A stretch of 64,000 nucleotides of DNA from Neolewinella agarilytica (GTDB lineage Bacteria > Bacteroidota > Bacteroidia > Chitinophagales > Saprospiraceae), in assembly GCF_900110645.1 (NCBI RefSeq), contig NZ_FOFB01000001.1, forward strand, positions 526,373-590,372, in the 5' to 3' direction. Of the stretch, positions 18,887 to 26,923 are shown piece by piece. The number at the start of each line of letters is the position of its first letter. Position 1 is the stretch's first letter. The position numbers were made by a program, and so were the translations under genes. The notes under the pieces are model-generated. The model was not told the DNA's origin and ran no database searches. It saw nothing but the letters and a program-made list of their open reading frames with translations.

Positions 18887-18925
18887 AAGAAGGGTAAAGA
18901 GCAAGGTGGCCACACACTTTACCTT

Positions 18926-19825
18926 TTACCCCGACACGTACTTTCGCCAATTATGCTCTTCCTTAAAGCCCAGTACCTCCCGGATTTTCCGGTTGGAATA
19001 CAAAGCCTCATGCTCTTCCAGTTCCCGGGAGAGTGGTACTCCGGGGAAAAAGCGCTCCGCCAACTCTCTGCTGGGGATGATCGCTCCGTTGTGGTCGTTG
19101 CCCGCGTTGAAAACCTGAAAGCCCAGGCCATCCTTCTGTAGGCAAAGGTCCACTATCTGCCCCAGGTCGCGGGCGTCAATGTAGCAGAAGGCGTTCCGCC
19201 GCCGTACTTCCGGATGCTTAAAATAGCCGGGAAAGAGCTCGGCGTATTCGTGCGGCTCAATCACGTTCCCGATGCGGAGCGCATAGATATCAAAGCCGGA
19301 TCGCCGCTGGAAGCTACGCGCCGTTTTTTCGTTAACCACCTTGGATAGTCCGTAGCTATCCATCGGGTCAACGTCATAGTCTTCCTCCAGTGGCAGAACT
19401 TTGGGGTCTGTCTTCCCGTCCGAAAAACAGATACCGTAGGTAGTCTCCGACGAAGCGATGATGATTTTTTTAATCCCCAATTTTACCGCTGCTTCGATGA
19501 CATTGTAAGTCCCTATCGTATTGACCCTGAAAGTCTCATTATCGGGTTGGAGCAATATCCTGGGCACGGCCGCAAAGTGGACGACCGCGTCAAAAGCTGG
19601 CACGCCCGTCCCCGCTTCCAGTTCATCAAAGCCGGCGTAAGCGCTCATGGCGTTGAACATCTGCCCGGAGTCCGTAATGTCAGCGATCAGATTATCCACT
19701 CCCGGATGATCCAGGGGTACAAGGTCCACATTCAATACCCGGTGGCCCTGCGCCAGCAGGTAAGGGATGACGTGTTTTCCGGCTTTGCCGGAGCCGCCGG
19801 TGAAGAGGATTCGTTTGGGGGACAT
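18926..19825 (-). CDS. NAD-dependent epimerase/dehydratase (extended SDR)
   Basis: 299 aa. Nucleotide-binding motif TGGSGKAGKH at residues 9-18, an active-site serine in IIIASSETTYG (about 125) and catalytic YGLSK (Y158, K162). These define an extended short-chain dehydrogenase acting on a nucleotide sugar or related substrate. The conserved PHEYAELFPGYF region and the C-terminal FKEEHNWRKYV are not diagnostic for one substrate. It is a single gene on the minus strand between plus-strand neighbours, so it is probably monocistronic. Confidence 0.88.
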   Translation of the reverse strand: MSPKRILFTGGSGKAGKHVIPYLLAQGHRVLNVDLVPLDHPGVDNLIADITDSGQMFNAMSAYAGFDELEAGTGVPAFDAVVHFAAVPRILLQPDNETFRVNTIGTYNVIEAAVKLGIKKIIIASSETTYGICFSDGKTDPKVLPLEEDYDVDPMDSYGLSKVVNEKTARSFQRRSGFDIYALRIGNVIEPHEYAELFPGYFKHPEVRRRNAFCYIDARDLGQIVDLCLQKDGLGFQVFNAGNDHNGAIIPSRELAERFFPGVPLSRELEEHEALYSNRKIREVLGFKEEHNWRKYVSG

Positions 19826-20073
19826 TTTTAGCGTTGTTTTCGGTCAAGGTATAGAGCTCGGTCCGCAAAATAGGTTTTCGCACAAACATACTGTTTGCAA
19901 GCGTCCAACCATTCCATCTACCTCTTCCCTCCTTAAAGCCCACCACCATCTGAACCTCAAAGGCCTGTCGGTGTACATTCCTGCCAAACGAAAGACCTAA
20001 AGAACCCTTAAAGTCTTCCTGCAAGGCCTCTTTTTATGGTTTTACGCGTCTTTAGAGTACCCACTATAGCTAA

Positions 20074-22563
20074 ATGAAACGAATACTTTTCTTTTTGTGT
20101 GCCCTGCTGGCGCTGCCGCTCGCTGCGCAAACCGTACTCGGACACATAACCAATGAGTTCAACGAGCCCGTCCCCTACGCCAATGTACTGGTACAGGAGC
20201 TGGGAACGGGCACTACCTCTGACGACCAGGGCTACTACGAACTCAACCTCAACCTGGAGGGCAACTACCGACTGGTATTCTCCAGCCTGGGATACACCTC
20301 CAATAAATCCAGCGTGATCGTTGGGCTGGACACCGTAGAGCTCAACATTCGCCTGGAAACCTCCGGTGTTGAGCTGAACGAAATAACGGTCAATGCCAGC
20401 AAGCGGGACCCCGCCTACGGCATCATGAAAAAGGTGTCCGATAACCGTACCCTGCACCTGCGTTCTGCGCCCCCTTCCCGCTCCAAAGTGTACGTCAAGG
20501 CCGTCGAAGAAATTGAACGTACCGCCCGCAGACCTGCTCCGGAGCCGGAAGAAACCGATGAGGGCGGCGTTCCTGATCCATTTGCGGAAGAGGAAAAAGC
20601 CCGGAAAGAACTCCTCGGCCGTCTCAACCTGCTGGAGATGGAAGTACAGCTCAACTTTCAGCCACCGCACAACTACAAAGAAGAGCGGACGGCCTACCAG
20701 GCCTACGGGAATGTCCGGGGCCTGTTCGTTCCCCGCTTCGCCGAAACCGACTTCAACTTCTACCGGAACATGGTGTCGCTGACTGACATTGCCGACTCCC
20801 CCGTCATCTCCCCATTGAGTGGAACGGGCGTACTGTCCTATAAATTCAAGCTCATCAGTACCGATCTGGAAGGCGACCAGATCGTGTACAAGATCAAAGT
20901 CACCCCCCGCAAACGAGGCAACTCCACCTGTGAGGGCTACCTCTGGATTAACGAAGGGAGCTGGACCATCAACCGCCTCGACCTCGGCTTCAGCAAGTAC
21001 GCCCTGAAGTTTTTCGATGAGTTTCGGCTGGAACAGGACTACACCCCTTACGAAACCGCTGAGGGAGAGGACATCTGGATTGTCAATCGGCAGGCTCTGA
21101 AGTATGTCGCCAAACAAGGCAAGCGAACCACCTTCCGTGGCACGACAACGCTGAGCTACTCCGACTACGAACACAACTACGCTTTCCCTCCAAAGTTTTT
21201 TGGCAATGAGGTAGCCGTCACCACCCGCGAAGCCTACAAACGGGACAGTAGTTATTGGGAGGGAAGTCGTACCGTCGGGCTGACCGAAGAGGAGGCTAAA
21301 ATGGTCAGCATCCGTGACAGTCTTAAAGCCATAACGTCCAGTAAGGAATACCAGGACAGCATCCAGGATCGCTACAACAAAATCACCCTGATGGAAATCG
21401 CCTGGGACGGTGTTGGCTTCCGCAACAACGAGCAAAAAAGCCACCTCTACGTTGGGTCTTTGCCCGAACTCATCGACTTCTCCGTCGTTGGCGGATGGCG
21501 TCTTGGCCCCTACGCTTCTTACAACCGTCGGTACCCGAACGGTCAGATGATCAATACTTCCGGCGGACTAAATTATGGTCTTAAAAACGGGGACCTGAAC
21601 GGTCACTTCAGCACCTGGTTCCGCTACGACCCTTTCCGGCTCGGCGACCTTTCCGCCAGCGGCGGCCGGAGCTATGAATCCATCAACCAGTTTGATGCCT
21701 ACCTGAACCAATTGCGGCCATCCAATTATATCCTCAAAGACGCCGGACGGGTCCGGCATTCCATCGAGCTGGTCAATGGTCTGACCGTCTACAATGAAGT
21801 AGAGCTCAGTGCCCGTAAGCCCATTACCGGTCTGGAAACCAGCTCTTTTCTGGATGGCCTGGTGGACGATGAAGAGGAAGTTCAGGAGTTCGAGCCCTAT
21901 GAAGCCTTCATTACCACCACCGCAATCAGCTACACCCCGGGCCTGAAGTATATGCGGGAGCCTGACCGTAAGATTCGCCTGGGGAGCAAGTGGCCTACTT
22001 TTTCGGTGCTGCACCGGAAAGGATGGTCTGGCCCACTGGGCAGCGATATTGACTTTGATTTTGTTCGTTTTTCCATCGAGCAACAGATCATCTTTGGTGC
22101 TTTAGGCACCACGAACTATGAATTCCGGACGGGGAAGTTCATCAACACCAAAGACCTCCGCTTCATCGACATCAAGCGCTTCCGGCAGTCGGACCCGATC
22201 CTGATGTCTGATCCGCGGCAGACCTTCCAGGCGCTGGACACTTCGCTTAACACCAGTAACCTTTTTCTGGAGTTTCACCACATCCACCACTTCAACGGGG
22301 CGCTGGTCAATAATATCCCCCTGCTGAAGAAAACAAGAATCAAAGCGGTGGCCGGAGGCGGTTTCCTCTACCTGCCGGACGAGAAGTTTCGCTATCAGGA
22401 GGTGTTCGCCGGCATTGAGCGGGTGTTTAAGATCGGCGCCCGGCGCCGACTTCGGGTGGGCACTTATGCAGTCTTAGCCGATGCCAACAACGCTAAACCG
22501 ACCACGGCCTTTAAGATCAGTTTTGATTTGATTGACCTCTGGAAGAAGGATTGGAGCTTTTAG
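20074..22563 (+). CDS. DUF5686 family outer-membrane protein with carboxypeptidase-regulatory-like domain
   Basis: 829 aa. A signal peptide (MKRILFFLCALLALPLAAQ) is followed by a CarboxypepD_reg-like beta-sandwich (about 20-110: ITNEFNEPVPYANVLV, DDQGYYEL, FSSLGYTS). The remaining about 700 residues are a DUF5686 domain, a Bacteroidota-specific large beta-rich region that ends in barrel-like strands (AVLADANNAK, AFKISFDLIDLW). By architecture it sits in the outer membrane; its function is not established. No neighbours point to a pathway. Confidence 0.85.
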   Translation: MKRILFFLCALLALPLAAQTVLGHITNEFNEPVPYANVLVQELGTGTTSDDQGYYELNLNLEGNYRLVFSSLGYTSNKSSVIVGLDTVELNIRLETSGVELNEITVNASKRDPAYGIMKKVSDNRTLHLRSAPPSRSKVYVKAVEEIERTARRPAPEPEETDEGGVPDPFAEEEKARKELLGRLNLLEMEVQLNFQPPHNYKEERTAYQAYGNVRGLFVPRFAETDFNFYRNMVSLTDIADSPVISPLSGTGVLSYKFKLISTDLEGDQIVYKIKVTPRKRGNSTCEGYLWINEGSWTINRLDLGFSKYALKFFDEFRLEQDYTPYETAEGEDIWIVNRQALKYVAKQGKRTTFRGTTTLSYSDYEHNYAFPPKFFGNEVAVTTREAYKRDSSYWEGSRTVGLTEEEAKMVSIRDSLKAITSSKEYQDSIQDRYNKITLMEIAWDGVGFRNNEQKSHLYVGSLPELIDFSVVGGWRLGPYASYNRRYPNGQMINTSGGLNYGLKNGDLNGHFSTWFRYDPFRLGDLSASGGRSYESINQFDAYLNQLRPSNYILKDAGRVRHSIELVNGLTVYNEVELSARKPITGLETSSFLDGLVDDEEEVQEFEPYEAFITTTAISYTPGLKYMREPDRKIRLGSKWPTFSVLHRKGWSGPLGSDIDFDFVRFSIEQQIIFGALGTTNYEFRTGKFINTKDLRFIDIKRFRQSDPILMSDPRQTFQALDTSLNTSNLFLEFHHIHHFNGALVNNIPLLKKTRIKAVAGGGFLYLPDEKFRYQEVFAGIERVFKIGARRRLRVGTYAVLADANNAKPTTAFKISFDLIDLWKKDWSF

Positions 22564-22575
22564 GGCCGACGGCCA

Positions 22576-23277
22576 TCAGACCGTCCGGATGTCTTCAATT
22601 TTCGCTGCCGACACCCCATCCACGATCGTCCGGTTAATCATCGGATGATCCTCATCCTTCGGGCCAAAATCAGAGTCTGGGTGATAAGCGACAACCGTGA
22701 GTTTGGCTCCTGCCCGGGTACGGAAGCGATGCGTCCCGTCGGGATGTATGATGAAGATTTTGCCGGGAATCAGGTCGTACTCTGCCTCCGGCGTTACGCA
22801 GGAGCCGCTGCCTTCAATGACCATCCCGACCCGCATAGATGGGTGAGTGTGTGCGGTTTGATCAATGTTCTCAGGGAAGAATAGCGCATTCAGGCAGGGG
22901 TCTCCCAATTTCACGGGGGGCACCAGTAAAGAATCTGTGCAACCATCAATGTATTTCAACCGGCCCCAGTCTTCAACCGGGCCACCAAGGGAATCCATTC
23001 CCCGAAAGCCTACCCGTTCAATAACGATGCCCCTTCCGCCACTCAGTGCAAAGCCGTCCTTCATGCAGAAGTATTGCCGGGCCAGTAGTTGATATCGGTT
23101 ATTCGCCGTCGTGATTTCAGTCGGACCTTCAAATACATACCCGTAAAAGGTAGATCCTTCTTCCTTGAATGAGCAGTCCTCCGTCCAGGCGTGTAGCCGG
23201 GTGGGGTAATCATTATCGGAGTAATCATACAGAAGCCCATTGGCGAACTCGAATTCAGTGTAAGCAAGTTTATTCAT
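22576..23277 (-). CDS. Cupin-domain protein
   Basis: 233 aa. The second half (about 135-210) carries a cupin barrel: the first metal-site motif is AHTHPSMRVGMVIEGSGSC and the second IHPDGTHRFRT, giving three histidines and a glutamate in the expected spacing. The N-terminal half is a second, degenerate beta-rich domain. It is likely a metal-dependent enzyme or small-molecule sensor; substrate unknown. The gene is downstream of the PP-loop gene on the same strand but separated by about 240 bp of repeats, so membership of that operon is uncertain. Confidence 0.75.
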   Translation of the reverse strand: MNKLAYTEFEFANGLLYDYSDNDYPTRLHAWTEDCSFKEEGSTFYGYVFEGPTEITTANNRYQLLARQYFCMKDGFALSGGRGIVIERVGFRGMDSLGGPVEDWGRLKYIDGCTDSLLVPPVKLGDPCLNALFFPENIDQTAHTHPSMRVGMVIEGSGSCVTPEAEYDLIPGKIFIIHPDGTHRFRTRAGAKLTVVAYHPDSDFGPKDEDHPMINRTIVDGVSAAKIEDIRTV

Positions 23278-23294
23278 TGGTTATAATTTTGGGT

Positions 23295-23517
23295 TTTGGG
23301 CAAAATCTGTGCCCCAATCTGTGAAAATCAGTGTAATCCGTGGTTAAAATGAAGTCGCGAAGCGACGACCACCTCATCTCCGTGTTCCTCCGTGTCCCCC
23401 TCCGTGCAACTCTGTGGTTAAACCTACAAGTCGCGCAGCGACCACTTCATCTCCGTGTTCCTCTGTGTCTCCCTCCGTGCAACTCTGTGGTTAAACCTAC
23501 AAGTCGCGAAGCGACCA
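23295..23517. repeat. Composite tandem repeat (about 73-bp units)
   Basis: A segment with AATCTGTGAAAATCAGTG and CCGTGGTTAA (about 23305-23347) leads into two full units beginning AAGTCGCG at 23352 and 23428 and the start of a third at 23501. Each unit contains CTCCGTGTTCCTC and CAACTCTGTGGTTAAAC. Units are 76 and 73 bp. Sequences of this kind recur between genes in Bacteroidota. Confidence 0.85.
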
Positions 23518-23519
23518 CC

Positions 23520-24602
23520 TCAAACAATCCGCTGATTCTTAAAATCCCGGTGAAAAGTCTCCACACTAGGCGAAAAGTCATCTCCCATGGAAATCCGGTA
23601 GCGGACATTCCCCTGCTCCTTTCGGTTAAGGATGACGTTCTTCAACGAAGGTTCTTTAGTCTTTGTGCGTTGGTAGTCTTCATCTCCCGTAAACTGAAAG
23701 ATGTAGTCCTTCGCCGCTTGTTTGTAGCTCATCAGCCCATCACAAGCCCGGTTAGGGTGATTATTGATGCTCCATTGCTGAAAGCGCTCATCCCGAAAAA
23801 AGTGATGCATCCGATCGTAGACAGACCGCGTGTCTTCCTCAAAGCTGAACACCGGAAGGCGCAGCGTCACCTGCTGCCATTTAATGGAAAAATTAAGCCA
23901 CCAGAAGAGGTCGAAGGTGCTTTGAATAGCTACCGGAGCTGAAGCAATCTGCGGCGCGAGGTAGGCCATCAGCCGGTCCGTCTTCTTGCGGGAACTGAAC
24001 TTTTCAAAGAGATGCAAAGGCAATACCTTCTCCCAGGGCTCATAGCAAAGCCCGTTCCGAATCAGGGGCAGGAGTTTATCGCTGCCAAATAGCTGATCGC
24101 CGTGCTCTCCGGTGACCAGTAAGTCCTGCTTACCGAAGTGCCCCGTGATGGGCGACCGGGTATGCCTGAAGGGCAATTGGTGAAGGATGTGCTGACGAAA
24201 GAACAGCGGATACTCATCAATTGAGATCATGTTTAACAGGGGCACCAGCCGGTAGTATTCTTCCTGGGGTAAGGCTCGCAGCAGAGCAATGAGAGCAACG
24301 GTAGAATCTATGCCACCCGACCAAAGCACCCGGATGGCGCGGTCTTCCCGCCGCGCCCGCGCTACAATGCCTTGGGCCACTGCATCACAAACCTCGCCAA
24401 AATCATGAGAATCAGGCGGAGGGCCAATATCTCCGGAAATGGGGTCCAGTACGCTGTAGGCAAAGCCCTGGTCCAGCGTCTCACTGCGGTCAATGATACC
24501 GCAGTCAAAGAACTTACAAGCCAGGATGTAGTCTTCCGGCAGGCGTTTGCCGTTGAGCACACCAGACTTTCCCCGGTGAGAATTCAAAAAAATTACACGC
24601 AT
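23520..24602 (-). CDS. Asparagine-synthase-like PP-loop ATPase without glutaminase domain
   Basis: 360 aa. The ATP-pyrophosphatase loop is LWSGGIDSTVAL (about residues 93-104), and TGEHGDQLFGS (about 165) corresponds to the GDGGDELFGG element of AsnB-type synthases. This implies adenylation of a carboxylate followed by amide or ester bond formation. No N-terminal glutamine amidotransferase domain is present (the N-terminal 85 residues lack a start-proximal Cys2), so ammonia or another amine would be the nucleophile. It overlaps the upstream membrane-protein gene by 10 bp. Related enzymes act in natural-product and polysaccharide pathways; the substrate here is unknown. Confidence 0.78.
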   Translation of the reverse strand: MRVIFLNSHRGKSGVLNGKRLPEDYILACKFFDCGIIDRSETLDQGFAYSVLDPISGDIGPPPDSHDFGEVCDAVAQGIVARARREDRAIRVLWSGGIDSTVALIALLRALPQEEYYRLVPLLNMISIDEYPLFFRQHILHQLPFRHTRSPITGHFGKQDLLVTGEHGDQLFGSDKLLPLIRNGLCYEPWEKVLPLHLFEKFSSRKKTDRLMAYLAPQIASAPVAIQSTFDLFWWLNFSIKWQQVTLRLPVFSFEEDTRSVYDRMHHFFRDERFQQWSINNHPNRACDGLMSYKQAAKDYIFQFTGDEDYQRTKTKEPSLKNVILNRKEQGNVRYRISMGDDFSPSVETFHRDFKNQRIV

Positions 24603-25069
24603 AAAGCAGGTTGTTCAGATAGTGGAGAGCGGAGTAAGGTGGCCGTAAATCCATCGAAAGCAGCCTGGGTTGTCGCCCAGGTTTGGAACAGTTCTAATAG
24701 CGTTGGTTGCAGTACGCTTATTTCCGTCAGGTCTTGCCGAACGAGTTGGCGGAGATGCTCCAGCATCCCTTCATCCATGCCATCCGTGGATTGGTAGTAA
24801 TCGATTTGTAACAGCAACTGAAAGTAACGACGCGTTAAGGAGGCCACACGAGCCTCGGCTCTTTTACCGTCGGCTCCAAGAGAAGCTAACAGCAGGATCT
24901 TACTGGCCAGTTCCGCCCGTCGTTGATCCACTTTGAGCAAAAGATCGTAGCGCACTTTATTGCGGCTCCAGACAAACTGCCGGTAGCGGAAGAAGCCAAA
25001 GTACAGACTAAGCAGCCAGCCCAGGCCAGCCAGTATGATGAGGTATTGATTCGTAGTAGCTATTAACAC
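24593..25069 (-). CDS. Small membrane-anchored protein of unknown function
   Basis: 158 aa starting with GTG. An N-terminal transmembrane helix (about 8-28, YLIILAGLGWLLSLYFGFF) is followed by a helical cytoplasmic or periplasmic region rich in leucine and arginine (RRAELASKILLLASLGADG). No family recognised. The 10-bp overlap with the PP-loop gene strongly suggests the two are translated together, so it may anchor or assist that enzyme. Confidence 0.6.
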   Translation of the reverse strand: MLIATTNQYLIILAGLGWLLSLYFGFFRYRQFVWSRNKVRYDLLLKVDQRRAELASKILLLASLGADGKRAEARVASLTRRYFQLLLQIDYYQSTDGMDEGMLEHLRQLVRQDLTEISVLQPTLLELFQTWATTQAAFDGFTATLLRSPLSEQPALCV

Positions 25070-25119
25070 AATGGGAAAGACGCGAGAGATTGTTAACGGT
25101 TGCAGGGAGAGCGTTTGTA

Positions 25120-25180
25120 CCGCCGACTTTAGCCGGCGGGGGCCTGATAAGACAATATTTGCCGCCGATTAAAGTCGGCG
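25120..25180. repeat. Two copies of a CGCCGACTTTA hairpin repeat
   Basis: CCGCCGACTTTAGCCGGCGG (25120-25139) and GCCGCCGATTAAAGTCGGCG (25161-25180), each self-complementary, in the spacer between the ABC ATPase gene and the next gene. Short palindromes of this type are common dispersed elements in Bacteroidota; here they may also act as transcript ends. Confidence 0.7.
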
Positions 25181-25858
25181 TTATAAACCAAGCCGCGAGA
25201 GCCGGTCACCCACCGTAACGTCAATCATTTCACTTTCCAGCGAGGCGTAGTCTGCCGGACTGACCTTCTTCACGAAATACCCCTCCCTGAGCAGGTAAAT
25301 CTCGTCGCAGGTATCACTCAGGGTAGAAAATATGTGGGACGAGATCAGCACCGTCTTTCCCTTCTGCTTCAGTTCCCGGATAATTTCTGTGATGAGAATA
25401 TTGCTCTGAATATCGACTCCATTAAAGGGCTCATCCAGAATAAAAATGTCGTTGGGCTGCAGCAATACGCCCAACAGTGCCAGCTTTTTCTTCATGCCGG
25501 TGGAGTAGTTCTCAGCGTACTCCTCCAGCGGAAGGTCAAAGACGTTGCGTTGGTCCAGGCGATCATCCGGCGCGCTACGCGCCTGGCAAAGGAGGCGGAG
25601 GTACTCCCGGCCGGTCATCTTCGGGAAGAAGAAGTTATTCGTTTGCAGGAAGCCAAGTCGGTGGCGGAAAGTATCGTCCACCCCGTTCACCGCTCCCTCG
25701 TGCGTGAGCAGACCAGCGATGCACCGGAAGAGCGTCGTCTTCCCCGCTCCGTTTTCCCCGATGATGCCGTAGACACCTCCGGCGGGGAAGGTGGCGCTAA
25801 TGCTTTTGAGGACTTGGTTAGCTCCAAAGGACTTAGAGAGTTTGGTGAGGGTTACCAC
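25181..25858 (-). CDS. ABC transporter ATP-binding protein
   Basis: 225 aa, GTG start. Walker A is GENGAGKTT (about 35-43), the signature is YSTGMKKKLALLG (about 118), Walker B is IFILDEPFNG (about 138) and the switch histidine is in ISSHIF (about 172). The short length and the KKKL signature fit the exporter-type ATPases that work with a separate membrane protein. The permease is encoded 120 bp upstream. Substrate unknown; placement suggests export of a product of the neighbouring enzymes, or resistance to it. Confidence 0.9.
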   Translation of the reverse strand: MVTLTKLSKSFGANQVLKSISATFPAGGVYGIIGENGAGKTTLFRCIAGLLTHEGAVNGVDDTFRHRLGFLQTNNFFFPKMTGREYLRLLCQARSAPDDRLDQRNVFDLPLEEYAENYSTGMKKKLALLGVLLQPNDIFILDEPFNGVDIQSNILITEIIRELKQKGKTVLISSHIFSTLSDTCDEIYLLREGYFVKKVSPADYASLESEMIDVTVGDRLSRLGL

Positions 25859-25904
25859 TAATAAAAATTTGAGGCAGCAAGATAACGTTTGTCTATCCGT
25901 TGAT

Positions 25905-25940
25905 CCCGGTTGAGGTACTGTCCACAGTACCTCAACCGGG
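25905..25940. repeat. Perfect 17-bp palindrome between permease and ATPase genes
   Basis: CCCGGTTGAGGTACTGT (25905-25921) and ACAGTACCTCAACCGGG (25924-25940) pair completely around CC. A related ATACTGTGGACA lies just beyond at 25962-25973 and could compete for the loop side. There is no T-tract, so this is more like a structured element than a classic terminator. Confidence 0.8.
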
Positions 25941-25978
25941 CTGGTCAGTTTCAGATTTAAGATACTGTGGACAACTCC

Positions 25979-26905
25979 TCAACCACCCCTCCCCAGCACC
26001 AGCCCGAGCCTTCGGCTCGCCAGTGAGAAATAGTAAGGCACAATTACCAGCAATAAGGGCGGCAGCATGATTCCCGCTCCGATGACAAAACCTTGTGGCA
26101 AGCTTATCTCCTGTGGGTAGGCCGTATACTTGATGGTGATCATCAAGGAGAGGTAGAGGAAGGCGATGAGTTGGCCCAGCAAAACGATTAACCACCATTC
26201 CGGGAAAAAGAGGAAGAGGCAAAGGATAAAGGGAAAGCCCAGCAGGAACAAATACCCGCAGCCGATGAATAGCTTACGGATCAGGAACTGCTTTCCCGTC
26301 ATCGTATGTACCCAAACGTAGAAGCCCGGCTCGGGCCGCTGATAGAAGGCCATGGCCGTAAAGACGGTGACGAACCAGGCGAAGGCGGAGAGCTCGAAGT
26401 TGTCCGCCCGCAAGCCCATCACCAGCAGGAAGGCGGCGATGAGGAGCAGTGGCCACCACTGCCTGGCTCCGATGGCAAATTCAAACGGATAGCGGGAAAA
26501 GGGAGTGGGTAAGGCGAAAGAAGAACGGCTCCGACCGTTGAGAAAGGCCATCGCTCCTCCAACCAAAGCCTGCACCAGCGCCAGCGCCCAAAAACCAGTC
26601 GCCAGAAAAAGCAACACGAACGGTAGCGTAATCGCCCCGTTTTCTGCCAGCCTTATATTGCGGTAATCAGCGGGCAAAAACTGTATCTTTAAAAATCGGT
26701 TGCGCTCCGCTTCCCCCAGCAACTGAAGTGGAGATAGCCCCCCGGCAGCAATCGCATAGGCAGCATACTCCGAACGCTCCAGTAGTAACAAACTCCCTCC
26801 CACGAATACAAGCGGAACGAGCGTATACACCAACCAGGGCGCCAGCCCCCACGCCCGAAGGTGACGTTCTATAATCGTTCGCTGTAGCCGGAAGTAGTGT
26901 TTCAT
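25979..26905 (-). CDS. ABC transporter membrane protein
   Basis: 308 aa with about seven to eight predicted spans (for example LVYTLVPLVFVGGSLLLL, PFVLLFLATGFWALALVQAL, WWPLLLIAAFLLVMGL, YLFLLGFPFILCLFLFF, GIMLPPLLLVIVPYY). The EISLPQGFVIG segment is common in Bacteroidota ABC permeases of this unnamed type. It pairs with the ATPase encoded downstream. 18 bp separate it from the radical SAM gene, so the three are probably one transcript. Confidence 0.75.
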   Translation of the reverse strand: MKHYFRLQRTIIERHLRAWGLAPWLVYTLVPLVFVGGSLLLLERSEYAAYAIAAGGLSPLQLLGEAERNRFLKIQFLPADYRNIRLAENGAITLPFVLLFLATGFWALALVQALVGGAMAFLNGRSRSSFALPTPFSRYPFEFAIGARQWWPLLLIAAFLLVMGLRADNFELSAFAWFVTVFTAMAFYQRPEPGFYVWVHTMTGKQFLIRKLFIGCGYLFLLGFPFILCLFLFFPEWWLIVLLGQLIAFLYLSLMITIKYTAYPQEISLPQGFVIGAGIMLPPLLLVIVPYYFSLASRRLGLVLGRGG

Positions 26906-26923
26906 ACGCGTTTAATCCTTTCC

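Noticed and set aside
20008..21444. Long open frame on the minus strand opposite the DUF5686 gene
   Set aside because: Shadow frame; the plus-strand gene has a signal peptide and known domain order.
23295..23517. Tandem repeat considered as a CRISPR array
   Set aside because: Units are 73-76 bp and almost identical throughout; there are no unique spacers and no cas genes.
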